NCBI GenBank assembly: GCA_024276675.1
Contig: JAJRWT010000027.1
Location: forward strand, 372,001-436,000
Origin: Myxococcota bacterium
Lineage (GTDB): Bacteria; Myxococcota_A; UBA796; JAFGLY01
Direction of reading: 5' to 3'
DNA: 64,000 nucleotides
Position 1 is the stretch's first letter, and each line of letters starts with the position of its first letter. Below the pieces are notes generated by a model. That model was not told where the DNA came from. It saw only the letters and a list, made by a program, of their open reading frames with translations, and ran no database searches. Below, piece after piece: positions 1-10,428 of this stretch. Made by a program: the position numbers and the translations under genes.

Positions 1-3000
1 TACTACCGCCCCCGCATAGACCTTGACCTGCTTCGGCAGCACCATGAGGGCCTGCTGGTGCTGGCAGGCGGCCTCAAGGGCCCCGCCGCCAGGGCGCAGG
101 GCAGCTCCGAACCCCAACTGGCCAGGAAATACCTGGGCGATCTGCTTGGCTTCCTGGATCCCGGCTCGTTCTTTCTGGAACTTCAAGACAACGGCCTGGA
201 AGGCCAACGAGAGGCCAATGACCTGGCGCGGGGCCTGGCGGCGGAGATGGGCCTTCGCACCGTGGTGACCAACGCGGTCCACTACCTGGACCCCCAGCAG
301 GCAGTGACCCTGGACCTTCTCCACGCCATCGCCTCGGGGAGCACCCTGGACGCGGTCCAACGAGAGAAGATCACCACGGATCAGCACTACCTCAAGTCGG
401 AAGCCGAGCTACGCGCCATCTTCCCCGACGATCCCGACGCCCTGGACATCACAGCCGAGATCGCCCAGCGTTGCGACTTTGAATTCACCTTCGGGCAATA
501 TCACTTCCCGGCCACGACTCCTCCCGATCCCGACCCGGACTCCGACACGCCGGCCAACTGGAACTACTTCTACGCGGCCTTTCCCCCGCCGCTGGACTTC
601 GGCCTGCCGCCCCCCCATGAACCGCCTCCTCCCCCAGTGGAGGGAGCGGGCAACCTCCCAGGCTACTTTCGCTGGTACGCCAGCAAGGGCCTGGAAAAAC
701 GCCTGGAGCACATCCCGTCCCAGCAGCACGACGAATACCGCCAGCGTCTGGACCGGGAACTCCGTATCATCGTACAGATGGGTTTCCCGGCCTATCTGCT
801 CATAGTGGCCGAATTCATCAACTGGGCCAAGGACCTGGGCATACCCGTGGGTCCGGGCCGCGGCAGCGCGGCGGGCAGCATCACCGCATGGGCCATGCGC
901 ATCACCGATGTGGATCCCATCAGGTTCACCCTCCTCTTCGAGCGCTTCCTGAACCCGGAAAGGGTGTCCATGCCCGACATCGACGTGGACTTCTGCCAGG
1001 ATCGTCGCGAGGAGGTCATCCAGCACGTCCGCGAAAAATACGGCAGCGAGCTGGTGAGCCAGATCATCACCTATGGCAAGTTCCAGGCCAAGCTGGCCGT
1101 ACGCGACGTTGCCCGCGTCACGGGCATGCAGTTCCAGGACGCGGATCGTATCGCCAAGACCATCCCCACCGAGCTGAACATCAGCCTGGAGAAGGCCCTC
1201 GAGGACCCCACCCTCTCTGCCATGTTCGAGGGCAGCTCGTCCATCAGGCGCGTCATCCAGCTCGCACGACGCATCGAAGGTCTGACCCGTCAGACCGGTG
1301 TGCATGCGGCCGGCGTGGTCATCTCCGACAGACCTCTCACCGACTACGCACCACTGTACCGCGACGGTCCCGATGGCGGCCCCGTCGTCCAGTACGACAT
1401 GAAGTCCGCCGAGAGCATCGGCCTCATCAAGTTCGACTTCCTTGGTTTGAAGACCCTGGACCAGATCCGTGATGCGGTGAAGCTGGTGGAGCGAAACACC
1501 TCCACGAGCATCGACATCGCCCGTATCCCCCTGGACGACCCCGCCACCTTCCAACTGCTGTGCAAGGGGGACTCCCTTGGCGTGTTCCAGGTGGAATCCA
1601 GCGGAATGAGGGATCTGCTGCTGCGCCTGAAACCCCAGACCCTGGACGAGGTGATAGCCCTCATCGCCCTGTTCAGGCCAGGCCCGCTGCAGTCGGGCAT
1701 GGTGGATGACTTCATCGACCGCAAGCACGGTCGGAAGGCCATTTCCTACCCCCACCCGGACCTGGAGCCCATCCTCCGGACCACCTACGGGGTGGTGCTC
1801 TACCAGGAACAGGTGATGCAGACCGCGCAGGTCCTGGCGGGCTACAGCCTGGGCGAGGCCGACCTGCTGCGGCGGGCCATGGGAAAGAAAAAGCACGAAG
1901 AGATGGCCCTCCAGAAGACCCGCTTCATGGACGGCGCCCGGCGGCGTGGCCTGGAGCCCACGCTGGCCGACGCCATCTTCGAGCTGCTTGCCAAGTTCGC
2001 GGGCTACGGCTTCAACAAGAGTCACTCCGCCGCATACGGGATCATCGCCTACCAGACCGCCTACCTGAAGGCTCACTACCGCGCCGAGTACATGGCGGCG
2101 CTGATGTCCATCGACTCCTCCAACACCGACAAGGTGCTGGCCTACATCAACGACTGCCGAAGGGCGGGGCTGCAGATCCTTCCTCCCAGCGTCCAGGACA
2201 GCCTGGCCGGCTTCGATGTCCCCAGGGGAGACCGGAGCAAGATCCGCTTCGGCCTGGCAGCCGTCAAGGGACTGGGGGCCGGCGCCATCCAGTCCATCAC
2301 GGAAGCCAGGGAGTCGGTGGGTGGCAGGTTCGCCAATCTCATGGAGTTCCTCGAGACCGTGGATCCCGGGCGTGTCAACAAGCGCGTGGTGGAAAACCTC
2401 ATCCGCTGTGGGGCCTTTGACTGGACCGGCATCTCCCGGGCTTCGATGAACCAGGGCCTGGACAGCGCCATGAAGGCCGCTCAACGCACCCAGGAACGGC
2501 GGGCTTCGGGCCAGGTGAGCCTCTTCGGCGCCCAACTGGCGGCTCCCCCACCCTCGTTTCGCTTCCCTGAGGTCCCCGAATGGACCACCGGCAAACGCCT
2601 TGCCTTCGAAAAGGAAGCCCTGGGGTTCTTTATCAGCGGCCACCCGCTGGACGCCTACGGCAGCGACCTGGACAGGCACGTACACTGCTCCATCCCGGAT
2701 CTGGCCAGGCGCGAGTCCAACGGCCAGGTGACCATCGCGGGCATGGTCACGGCCATGCGCACCATCCGCACCCGCCGGGGGGACCGCATGGCCTTCGCCA
2801 CCCTGGAAGACAAGGAAGGCGCCGTGGAATGCGTGTTCTTCTCCGAAGCCTACCAGGAATCGCGCCAGGCTCTCCTGGGGGATCAGCCCGTGCTGGTCAC
2901 CGGCAAGCTGGAAAAACGCGGCGAGGAACCCAAGATCATCGCGGAGAAGGCCCTGTCCGCCCCACAGGTCCTGGGCCAGAAGGCCCGAGAGGTCAGGTTG

Positions 3001-3222
3001 AACCTGGAGTTGGAACATCTGGACGAATCCCGGGTTGCGGAGTTGGCCCGCATCCTGGCACAATACAGGGGCGAGTGCCCTACCATGATCCACCTGCTAT
3101 GGCACGACGGCTCAACCGTGGTGATGGAGCTGCCGGACCAGAAGCGCCTGTCCGCCGAAGACGCATTGCGCGAAGACCTGGAAACCCTTTTTCAACGTCA
3201 AGGAGTAGTGAGTTTTCTGTGA
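1..3222 (+). CDS. dnaE: DNA polymerase III alpha subunit (5' end outside window)
   Basis: Frame is open from base 1; motifs GPGRGSAAGS, PDIDVDFCQDRR, TGVHAAGVVIS, FNKSHSAAYG and a C-terminal OB-fold (VTIAGMVTAMRTIRTRRGDRMAFATLEDKEG). Confidence 0.96.
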   Translation, partial: YYRPRIDLDLLRQHHEGLLVLAGGLKGPAARAQGSSEPQLARKYLGDLLGFLDPGSFFLELQDNGLEGQREANDLARGLAAEMGLRTVVTNAVHYLDPQQAVTLDLLHAIASGSTLDAVQREKITTDQHYLKSEAELRAIFPDDPDALDITAEIAQRCDFEFTFGQYHFPATTPPDPDPDSDTPANWNYFYAAFPPPLDFGLPPPHEPPPPPVEGAGNLPGYFRWYASKGLEKRLEHIPSQQHDEYRQRLDRELRIIVQMGFPAYLLIVAEFINWAKDLGIPVGPGRGSAAGSITAWAMRITDVDPIRFTLLFERFLNPERVSMPDIDVDFCQDRREEVIQHVREKYGSELVSQIITYGKFQAKLAVRDVARVTGMQFQDADRIAKTIPTELNISLEKALEDPTLSAMFEGSSSIRRVIQLARRIEGLTRQTGVHAAGVVISDRPLTDYAPLYRDGPDGGPVVQYDMKSAESIGLIKFDFLGLKTLDQIRDAVKLVERNTSTSIDIARIPLDDPATFQLLCKGDSLGVFQVESSGMRDLLLRLKPQTLDEVIALIALFRPGPLQSGMVDDFIDRKHGRKAISYPHPDLEPILRTTYGVVLYQEQVMQTAQVLAGYSLGEADLLRRAMGKKKHEEMALQKTRFMDGARRRGLEPTLADAIFELLAKFAGYGFNKSHSAAYGIIAYQTAYLKAHYRAEYMAALMSIDSSNTDKVLAYINDCRRAGLQILPPSVQDSLAGFDVPRGDRSKIRFGLAAVKGLGAGAIQSITEARESVGGRFANLMEFLETVDPGRVNKRVVENLIRCGAFDWTGISRASMNQGLDSAMKAAQRTQERRASGQVSLFGAQLAAPPPSFRFPEVPEWTTGKRLAFEKEALGFFISGHPLDAYGSDLDRHVHCSIPDLARRESNGQVTIAGMVTAMRTIRTRRGDRMAFATLEDKEGAVECVFFSEAYQESRQALLGDQPVLVTGKLEKRGEEPKIIAEKALSAPQVLGQKAREVRLNLELEHLDESRVAELARILAQYRGECPTMIHLLWHDGSTVVMELPDQKRLSAEDALREDLETLFQRQGVVSFL

Positions 3223-4103
3223 CACGTCATTCTGCCGGGATCTCTCGCATCACGGGAACTGCCACCCTGCTGGCGGGCGCCGTCGCGCTGTCCTTCGTCC
3301 ATGCAGCGACCTCAGCACCCGGATCCGACACGCCTTCGGCGTCGGCCACGAGTTCCATCGTCCATCCCATCGTCTTTGAACCGGTCGTCCGCGAGATGTC
3401 ATCGGGCTGGGTGGACTGGTCGAACATGGTGTTGCACACGGCAGCCGAAGCCTACCCCGCGCCCGGTCCCCTGGCGGACCGGACCCTGGTGGAACAGCAG
3501 GCCCGCGACCTTCTGGGGCCCGCCCTCAAAAAGGCAGCCCTGGGCATCCATGTCAGCTCACAGCTCACCGCCAGTGACATCATGCAGGCCGACGACTCCA
3601 CGGCACGCCTGATGAAGCGCGGCATCAACTCCTGGCGAGTCACCGAGGCCCGCTATTTCACCTCGGGTCGCGTGGAACTGGAAGCGGAGCTGGACCTCTC
3701 CGAGTGGCTGATGAAAGCCCTCACCAACATGGCAGAGGCTGAGCGACCCGCCAACGTGGACCGCTCTCGCACCACGGGCGTCGTCGTGGATGCCCGTGGC
3801 CTGGATTTCACCCCCACAGCAGCCCCCTCGCTCCTCTCAGACAATGGCCAGCAGCTCTATGGAATCCGCTGGATCACACCGGCCGCCTTGAAGAAACACA
3901 GCCCCGCCCAGTACGTCTCCGATCCCGCCGACCCGCTGGCCCAGAAGCGAGCAGGTGCCAATCCCATCTTTCTCAGGGCCGTGAAGGTCAAGGGCGATTT
4001 CGACCTGGTACTCGACACACAGAGCAGCATCCGCCTCCGAACCTCGGCCCAGGATCCCCACCTGCTGGCGGAAGCACGAGTCGTGTTGGTAACAGACCCA
4101 TAG
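3219..4103 (+). CDS. Hypothetical secreted protein, GTG start overlapping dnaE stop
   Basis: GTG at 3219 overlaps the dnaE TGA (GTGA); N-terminal signal-like segment TATLLAGAVALSFVHAATSA; the longer ORF from 2580 overlaps dnaE out of frame. Confidence 0.7.
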   Translation: MTRHSAGISRITGTATLLAGAVALSFVHAATSAPGSDTPSASATSSIVHPIVFEPVVREMSSGWVDWSNMVLHTAAEAYPAPGPLADRTLVEQQARDLLGPALKKAALGIHVSSQLTASDIMQADDSTARLMKRGINSWRVTEARYFTSGRVELEAELDLSEWLMKALTNMAEAERPANVDRSRTTGVVVDARGLDFTPTAAPSLLSDNGQQLYGIRWITPAALKKHSPAQYVSDPADPLAQKRAGANPIFLRAVKVKGDFDLVLDTQSSIRLRTSAQDPHLLAEARVVLVTDP

Positions 4104-4112
4104 GAACCGGCC

Positions 4113-5273
4113 ATGCTACGGCGCCCACACACCTCCCTCGCCGCCGCCCCCCGCCCAGCGTTGCGGAACAGCGTTCCCCGCTCTCGCGGCCTGGGATGGA
4201 GAACGCGCCTTGCTTGGATTGCCGCCATCGCCTTGCTGCTGCTGGCCCTCTGTTACCTGCTCTGGCCGGTGCTCTCCATGCTGTTGGCGGCCGCCACCTT
4301 CGCCTACCTGCTGGATCCCGTGGTGGACAGATTCGAGGTTCGCGGGCGTTCTCGCGAATTCGGCATAGCGGTGATCTTCCTGCTCACCCTGGCGGTGCTC
4401 CTGCTGCTGGGGCTGGTGGTGGTTCCGCTGGTGGCGCGCCAGCTCTCGGAGCTGTCCAGCAACCTGAACTCCTACATTCTCGACCTGGCCACCCACCTGG
4501 AGCCATTCCGCCTGTGGTTCGAAGAACGCTTGCAGGTGACCATTCCCTTGAACGTGGTGGAGTTGGGCCAGGAGATCCCCAACTACATCAAGCAGCTCTC
4601 CCCGAAGGCCCAGGAGACCATACAGGGATTCGTCCGCCAGGCTCTCTCCAGCAGCATCGGGCTGGTGCTCACGGTCATCAACCTGCTGCTCCTGCCCATC
4701 TTCACGTTCTACCTCCTTCGCGACTGGGACCGCATGATGGCGCGGCTGAGCCAACTGCTGCCCCCCCGCTACTCCCAGCGCACCATGACCGTGCTGGCCG
4801 AAATCGACCGCAGGATGTCCAGCTTCGTGCGCGGCCAGATCACCGTGTGCCTGCTGCTGGGCCTGCTCTACAGCCTGGGGCTCTGGCTCTTCTCGGGCAT
4901 CGACCTGCCCTTCGTGGTGGGGATGCTCTCCGGTATGCTGTTCATCGTTCCCTACCTGGGCACGGTGCTGGGCGTCGTGCTGGCCAGCGTCCTGGCCCTG
5001 CTGAAGTTCGGCCCGGATTTCCACATGCTGGTGGTATGGGGCGTATTCGGAGTCGTGCAGCTCATCGAGGGCACTTTGCTCACCCCTCTCATCGTCGGCG
5101 ACAAGGTGGGCCTGCACCCCCTGGTGGTCATGGTGGCCCTCATAGTGGGGGGCAACCTGCTGGGAATATGGGGAATGCTCCTTGCCATTCCCATCACCGC
5201 GGCCCTCTCGGTGCTGCTGGGAACCTTGCTGGAATCCTACGAAAAGAGCAACTTCTACAACTTCAAGAACTAG
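4113..5273 (+). CDS. AI-2E/PerM-family transporter-like membrane protein
   Basis: Multiple TM segments; typical PerM-family segments LLLPIFTFYLLRDWDRM and GMLFIVPYLGTVLGVVLA. Confidence 0.88.
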   Translation: MLRRPHTSLAAAPRPALRNSVPRSRGLGWRTRLAWIAAIALLLLALCYLLWPVLSMLLAAATFAYLLDPVVDRFEVRGRSREFGIAVIFLLTLAVLLLLGLVVVPLVARQLSELSSNLNSYILDLATHLEPFRLWFEERLQVTIPLNVVELGQEIPNYIKQLSPKAQETIQGFVRQALSSSIGLVLTVINLLLLPIFTFYLLRDWDRMMARLSQLLPPRYSQRTMTVLAEIDRRMSSFVRGQITVCLLLGLLYSLGLWLFSGIDLPFVVGMLSGMLFIVPYLGTVLGVVLASVLALLKFGPDFHMLVVWGVFGVVQLIEGTLLTPLIVGDKVGLHPLVVMVALIVGGNLLGIWGMLLAIPITAALSVLLGTLLESYEKSNFYNFKN

Positions 5274-5288
5274 AGTCCCAATCCAACC

Positions 5289-5951
5289 ATGCCAGCCCGA
5301 CGGACCAACACCCTCCAATGGCGATGGCTCGGCCGTGTTCCCTATGGCCAGGCTCTGGAAAGGCAACGCGCCCATCGCGAAAGGGTGATCGCCGGCACCG
5401 CTCCATCGGTCCTGTGGCTCCTGGAGCACGATCCCGTCATCACCCTGGGGCGTCGAACGGATCCCAACCCACCCGATCCCGTCGCGTTGCAGCGACGGGG
5501 CATAGACCTGTACCAGACCGAGCGCGGCGGGCTTGCCACCTACCACGGGCCAGGACAGCTCATCGGCTACCTCGTCTGCGACATCAGGGAGTTGGGGCTT
5601 TCCGTCCGCCAGGTGGTCACCCTCATCGAAGACTCGCTCATCACCTGGCTGGCTGGCTGGCATGTTTCCGCCGGACGCCGTGAAGGTGCCCCCGGCGTGT
5701 GGGTGGGCAACGACAAGATCGCTGCACTGGGCCTGCATTTCAAGCGAGGGGTCAGCATGCACGGCTTCGCCCTGAACCTGGTCATGGACCTCTCTCCCTA
5801 CGAGTTCATCGTACCCTGCGGCATCGTAGACGCCGGGACGACCACGCTCCATCGCCTGATCTCCGGCTCTGCCCCACTTCCCGCCCAGGCATCGCGGACA
5901 CTGGGGCCGCTTCTCACGCGAATGCTCCTTCACCCACCCACTTCCACTTGA
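5289..5951 (+). CDS. lipB: Lipoyl(octanoyl) transferase
   Basis: LLEHDPVITLGRR, RGGLATYHGPGQLIGYLV, GVWVGNDKIAALGLHFKRGVSMHGFALN, IVPCGI. Confidence 0.95.
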   Translation: MPARRTNTLQWRWLGRVPYGQALERQRAHRERVIAGTAPSVLWLLEHDPVITLGRRTDPNPPDPVALQRRGIDLYQTERGGLATYHGPGQLIGYLVCDIRELGLSVRQVVTLIEDSLITWLAGWHVSAGRREGAPGVWVGNDKIAALGLHFKRGVSMHGFALNLVMDLSPYEFIVPCGIVDAGTTTLHRLISGSAPLPAQASRTLGPLLTRMLLHPPTST

Positions 5952-6013
5952 GCCTTGACCGGTGGCTCGGGATTCCATATCTTCAAGTCCCGCATGAACT
6001 CCAGAAGGCCCCA

Positions 6014-6298
6014 ATGACCAAGACCAAGCTGATCCAGCGCCTGTCCGAAAGAGCCAACATCCCGCGGCAGACCGCCGAACACGTGGTGAACACCATCTTC
6101 GACGCCATGCGCCAGGCCCTGAAGGAAGGCCGACGAATCGAGATCCGCGGTTTCGGGACATTCAAGGTACGGCACTACGCCGCCTTCCAGGGCCGAAATC
6201 CCCGCACACGCGCCATCATCCATGTAGGCTCCAAGGTACTGCCCGTCTTCAGGGCAGGCAAGGAAATCCGCGAACGCCTCAACCAGGGCAGGCACTGA
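6014..6298 (+). CDS. HU/IHF-family DNA-binding protein
   Basis: MTKTKLIQRLSERANIPRQTAEHVVNTIFDAMRQALKEGRRIEIRGFGTFKVRHYAAFQGRNPRT. Confidence 0.93.
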   Translation: MTKTKLIQRLSERANIPRQTAEHVVNTIFDAMRQALKEGRRIEIRGFGTFKVRHYAAFQGRNPRTRAIIHVGSKVLPVFRAGKEIRERLNQGRH

Positions 6299-6876
6299 TG
6301 CTCACCACGTTCTCTCTTCTATGCGCTCTATCGCTTTCCATGCCGGCCGCCGCAGGCCACATATACATCAACGATGTCCAGGTAGACGGCCTTCGCAACC
6401 AGGACTTCCAGAAGGTGGACGTGCGCATCGACGCCAACGGCGACATCTACATCGAAGCCAAGAACTACACCATCAAGCTCCTGGAGCCCGCCGATGGCAG
6501 CACCGCCACCCCCCCCCCGGAGCAGGCCGTGGCGGCGGTGGAGCCGGGCCTGTACTGGCTGGTCAGTGAAGACAACGAGTCCATCGGCCACGCCGTCGAA
6601 GTCTACGTCAACAACATCCTGGTTCGCACCGTCCGCTCCGGCGACGCCCAGGTGGTGGTGGACCTTGCCCCCTACCTGAAGCGCGGCAAGAACATAATCA
6701 AGATGAACGCGCTGCCAGGCCCCCAACCCCAGGGAGGCTCCATGCACGTCTACGTGGGCCCTGGCGAAAACCGCGACGGCGTCATCTACATGGACGATCC
6801 GCCGGTGGATTTCGCGCGCCGCTCCTCCGACAATGGCTCCGGCGCCAACGAAACCTTCACCATGGAAATCCACTAA
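6298..6876 (+). CDS. Hypothetical secreted protein
   Basis: TGATG overlap with the HU-like gene; signal peptide LLCALSLSMPAAAG; no family recognised. Confidence 0.75.
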   Translation: MLTTFSLLCALSLSMPAAAGHIYINDVQVDGLRNQDFQKVDVRIDANGDIYIEAKNYTIKLLEPADGSTATPPPEQAVAAVEPGLYWLVSEDNESIGHAVEVYVNNILVRTVRSGDAQVVVDLAPYLKRGKNIIKMNALPGPQPQGGSMHVYVGPGENRDGVIYMDDPPVDFARRSSDNGSGANETFTMEIH

Positions 6877-6901
6877 TCGGCCCGATACGCCACCTGCCCG
6901 C

Positions 6902-8749
6902 ATGAGCGACCACCGGCAATCTCCTCGTTTCCTGGCGACGAGGCCCGCGGATCTGCCCCCATCCGGACTGGACGTTCTCCTGGTGACCGGCGACGCCTAC
7001 GTGGACCATCCCTCCTTCGGCGTGGCGGTCATCGGCAGGTGGTTGCAGGCCCACGGCTTTTCGGTGGGAATAGTGGCTCAACCGTCGTGGAAGCACCCTG
7101 GCGACATGGCAAGACTGGGGCGACCCAGGCTCTTTGCCGGTATTACAGCCGGCAACGTGGACTCCATGGTCAACGCCAGGACATCCATGGGCCTGGTGCG
7201 CAACGACGATCCCTACACCCCTCATGGTAGAGCCGGGGCCCGCCCCCCGCGGGCCTCCATCGCCTACACCACCAGGGTCCGCCAGGCATTCCCCGGCCTA
7301 CCGGTGGTCCTCGGCGGTATCGAGGCCAGCCTGAGGCGCTTCGCCCACTATGACTTCTGGCAGGACCGCATCCGGCGCTCCATCCTCCTGGACTCCAAGG
7401 CAGACCTGCTGGTCTTCGGCATGGGGGAGCTGGCCGTCCTGGAGATCGCCCGTCGTCTGGCCGCCGGCAGGACCATACGGGGCTGTCACGACATCCCCGG
7501 CACCGCCTGCATCCTCGGCCCCCGGGATCCCCTCCCCCGCCCCCATGCCCTCGAACTACCATCCTTCCAGGACTGCGCCTCCCACCCCCTGTCCCTGAAC
7601 CGGGCCACCCGCATGATCTACCGGGAATCCAGTCCCCACGTGGGAAGGCCGCTTCTTCAGAACCACGGCCAGCGCAGGCTCTTCTGCAACCCACCTTCCC
7701 CGGTTCTTCCGACCCTCACACTTGACGAGATCCACCAACTGCCCTACGCCTACCTGCCCCATCCCGACTACGGTCAAGCCAGCATACCGGCCTTCGAAGC
7801 CGTAAAAGGCTCCATCACCGCCACCAGGGGCTGTGCTGGGGGCTGTTCCTTCTGCTCCATTGCCCTTCACCAGGGGCGCAGCATCGTCAGCAGAAGCCAC
7901 GAAAGCATCAAGCGCGAGATCCGCAACATGCGCAGATCCCCCTCCTGGAACGGGATCATCACGGATCTGGGCGGTCCCACGGCCAACCTCTACGGCGCCG
8001 TATGCAGCCTGGACGCCTCGAGGCGGGTCAACCCGTGTCGTCGCGGCAGTTGTCTCCATCCACGACAGTGCAGGCACTTCCGGGCCGGGCAGCAGCCCTT
8101 CCTGGATCTTCTTCGCATGGCCAGCGGCGAGCCTGGGGTCCGCCGGGTCCACGTAGGCTCGGGCCTGCGTCACGAGCTGCTGCTGGACCAACCCGCGCTG
8201 CTGGACCAACTGGTGGCCTGGCACGTATCGGGCAGGCTGACCGTGGCGCCGGAACACGCGGATTCCCGGGTTCTCCAGGCAATGCGCAAACCCCCAATCG
8301 AAGCATTCACTACATTCGCCAGGCTTTTCCAGCTAAGCTGCAAACGCAGGCGCAAGCGCCATGAACTACTGCCCTACTTCCTGAGCGCCCACCCCGGCAC
8401 CACGGCGCAGGCAGCCGTCAAGTTGGCGCAGTATCTCAAACAGCGCTCCATCCAGCCCAGGCAGGCCCAGCTCTTCCTGCCCACTCCCGGCACCATGGCC
8501 ACCGCCATGTACGTGTCGGGCGTGGACCCCGTGAGCGGGCAGACCCTGGAGGTGCCCAAAGGCCGAAAGGAACGCGCTCGCCACAGGGCCATGATGTATT
8601 ACTGGAAGCGACAGGAGTTCCCCGCCGTCAGAGAAGCGCTCCTGGCCTGGGGACGGCCCGACCTGGTTGGGCGTGGTCCCGGCCACCTGGTGCCACCTGG
8701 CCCGTCGCGGGGGGGGTGGCTTCCAAGGCCCCAGGAAAGGACCGGCTGA
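6902..8749 (+). CDS. ygiQ: YgiQ-family radical SAM protein
   Basis: TATRGCAGGCSFCSI (CX3CX2C), DVLLVTGDAYVDHPSFGVAVIGR, GGIEASLRRFAHYDFW. Confidence 0.92.
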   Translation: MSDHRQSPRFLATRPADLPPSGLDVLLVTGDAYVDHPSFGVAVIGRWLQAHGFSVGIVAQPSWKHPGDMARLGRPRLFAGITAGNVDSMVNARTSMGLVRNDDPYTPHGRAGARPPRASIAYTTRVRQAFPGLPVVLGGIEASLRRFAHYDFWQDRIRRSILLDSKADLLVFGMGELAVLEIARRLAAGRTIRGCHDIPGTACILGPRDPLPRPHALELPSFQDCASHPLSLNRATRMIYRESSPHVGRPLLQNHGQRRLFCNPPSPVLPTLTLDEIHQLPYAYLPHPDYGQASIPAFEAVKGSITATRGCAGGCSFCSIALHQGRSIVSRSHESIKREIRNMRRSPSWNGIITDLGGPTANLYGAVCSLDASRRVNPCRRGSCLHPRQCRHFRAGQQPFLDLLRMASGEPGVRRVHVGSGLRHELLLDQPALLDQLVAWHVSGRLTVAPEHADSRVLQAMRKPPIEAFTTFARLFQLSCKRRRKRHELLPYFLSAHPGTTAQAAVKLAQYLKQRSIQPRQAQLFLPTPGTMATAMYVSGVDPVSGQTLEVPKGRKERARHRAMMYYWKRQEFPAVREALLAWGRPDLVGRGPGHLVPPGPSRGGWLPRPQERTG

Positions 8750-8859
8750 AGTCTCCACGCACCAGATCTCCAACACGGCCTCCACAGTCGGCCCGCGTGG
8801 AGATACCTGGTTTCTGCCACGAGGTCGCCCACCAGCCGCAATACTGCCTGGGAGTTACC

Positions 8860-9798
8860 ATGCCTGTAGACAAGTCCCCCAGAGGGTCCACCCGCAAGTC
8901 TGCCAGGAAGTCCGGGAAACACTCCGGCCAAAAGGCCCCACTTCCCCAGGTCAAGGGCTCTTTGGGGCATGGGCGGGCGCAGCATGGCAGGCGGGCCGGC
9001 GCCCGCGACAGGCGCTCCCGCCTGGACCAACTGGAGGGCCGCAACCCCGTCTTCGAGGCTCTCAACAGAAACCGCAGACGAGTCCTTCAGATCCTCGTGG
9101 ACGAAAGAGCCCGCCCCGTTGGAAAACTGGAGAGCATCCTGGAGCTGGCCAGGAAGAGGGGCGTAGAGGTGACCAGCACCAGCAGGCCAGAACTGGACAG
9201 CATGGCCGTTGGTGGCGTACACAACGGCGTAATCGCGCTGGCCGAGCCGCTCCCCGCCTGGACCGTGTCCAGCAGGCTGCACTACCTGGAGGAACGTGGC
9301 CTGGAACCACTGTTCATCGCGGTGGACGAAGCCCAGTACGAGCAGAACCTGGGGGCGATATTGCGTAGCGCCCTGGGAGCGGGTGCATCGGCCCTGGTGG
9401 TGCCCACCGCCCGTAGTCGCGGTTGCAGCCCGGTGGTGCAGAGAATCGCCATGGGCGCCGCGGAGGAGGTCCCACTGATCCGCGAGGGGATATCCTCGTC
9501 CCTGGCCCACCTGAAGCGCCGGGGACTGAGGATCATCGGCGCTGCCAGGGGGGGGCGCCCACCCTGGGAGGCGGACCTTACAGGTCCACTGGTACTGGTG
9601 CTGGGAGGCGAAGACAAGGGCCTCTCCGCAACGCTGCGCAGGCGCTGCGAGGAACTGGTGGGGATCCCACTTCTGGGGGATTTGTCCTCGTTGAATGTTG
9701 GCGTCTCGGCGGGAGTGCTGCTATTCGAGCGCGTTCGCCAGATGTCGTTGCCCTCCGGCGAACTCCACCCGGCAGCCCACCACGTTCCAAGTGGTTGA
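8860..9798 (+). CDS. rlmB: 23S rRNA (guanosine-2'-O-)-methyltransferase RlmB-like (SpoU/TrmH family)
   Basis: EGRNPVFEAL, QNLGAILRSALGAGASALVVP, LVLVLGGEDKGLS, SLNVGVSAGVLLFE; Lys/Arg-rich N-terminus. ATG at 8860 preferred over 8716. Confidence 0.9.
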   Translation: MPVDKSPRGSTRKSARKSGKHSGQKAPLPQVKGSLGHGRAQHGRRAGARDRRSRLDQLEGRNPVFEALNRNRRRVLQILVDERARPVGKLESILELARKRGVEVTSTSRPELDSMAVGGVHNGVIALAEPLPAWTVSSRLHYLEERGLEPLFIAVDEAQYEQNLGAILRSALGAGASALVVPTARSRGCSPVVQRIAMGAAEEVPLIREGISSSLAHLKRRGLRIIGAARGGRPPWEADLTGPLVLVLGGEDKGLSATLRRRCEELVGIPLLGDLSSLNVGVSAGVLLFERVRQMSLPSGELHPAAHHVPSG

Positions 9799-9831
9799 GC
9801 GCAGGCCCCATCAACAAACGGAACCTGTTCC

Positions 9832-10428
9832 ATGTCAAGCGAAGAAACCAACTCCCGGCGAGGTCTCCCGGACCAGGCCCCCTCCCCGGAGCCCAGCCCC
9901 ATGCCTTCCCATCCCCTCCCCGAGGGCCCTCCACGTGCTGGCATGGGCCCGGCGGGCACCGTTCACAGGCTGGATCCAGGGGCCGTGCAGCTCTGGTGGG
10001 CCCAGGGAGCGCTGAGACTGTTTCTGCTGAACCTGCCGGGACTCGGAATCCTCGCCGTGCTGCTGGCGGGTTCCCTGGGGGTACCACCGGCTCTGCTCCT
10101 CTTCGTTGGCGGCGTTACGTTTTCGGCTCTTCAAGTGCTGCTGTGGCCTCCCCTTGCCTGGAAGCGTTTTCGATACGCTCTGCGCGAGGACGACCTGTGG
10201 ATATCGCGTGGAGTGATATTCAGGCAGGAAACAGTGATTCCTCTAAATCGAATCCAACATGTGGACACCAGGCAGGGGCCCCTGGAGCGTCTCCTGGGGC
10301 TGTCCAGGGTCGTGATCTTCACCGCATCGGGGATGGCCCCCGATGGCGGCATTCCAGGCCTGGACAGCGACTCGGCCAATGCCTTGAGGGATCTCCTGGC
10401 CCTGCGAGGTGGCGACGATGGCCTCTGA
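9832..10428 (+). CDS. PH-domain (YdbS-like) membrane protein
   Basis: RYALREDDLWISRGVIFRQETVIPLNRIQHVDTRQGPLERLLGLSRVVIFTA is a typical bPH2/YdbS motif. Confidence 0.87.
   Translation: MSSEETNSRRGLPDQAPSPEPSPMPSHPLPEGPPRAGMGPAGTVHRLDPGAVQLWWAQGALRLFLLNLPGLGILAVLLAGSLGVPPALLLFVGGVTFSALQVLLWPPLAWKRFRYALREDDLWISRGVIFRQETVIPLNRIQHVDTRQGPLERLLGLSRVVIFTASGMAPDGGIPGLDSDSANALRDLLALRGGDDGL

Noticed and set aside
409-3093. 894-aa minus-strand ORF opposite dnaE
   Set aside because: Antisense shadow of a clear dnaE frame; no recognisable motifs.
4116-6161. 681-aa minus-strand ORF
   Set aside because: Antisense of the AI-2E/PerM-like transporter, lipB and HU-like genes, His/Gln-rich shadow composition.
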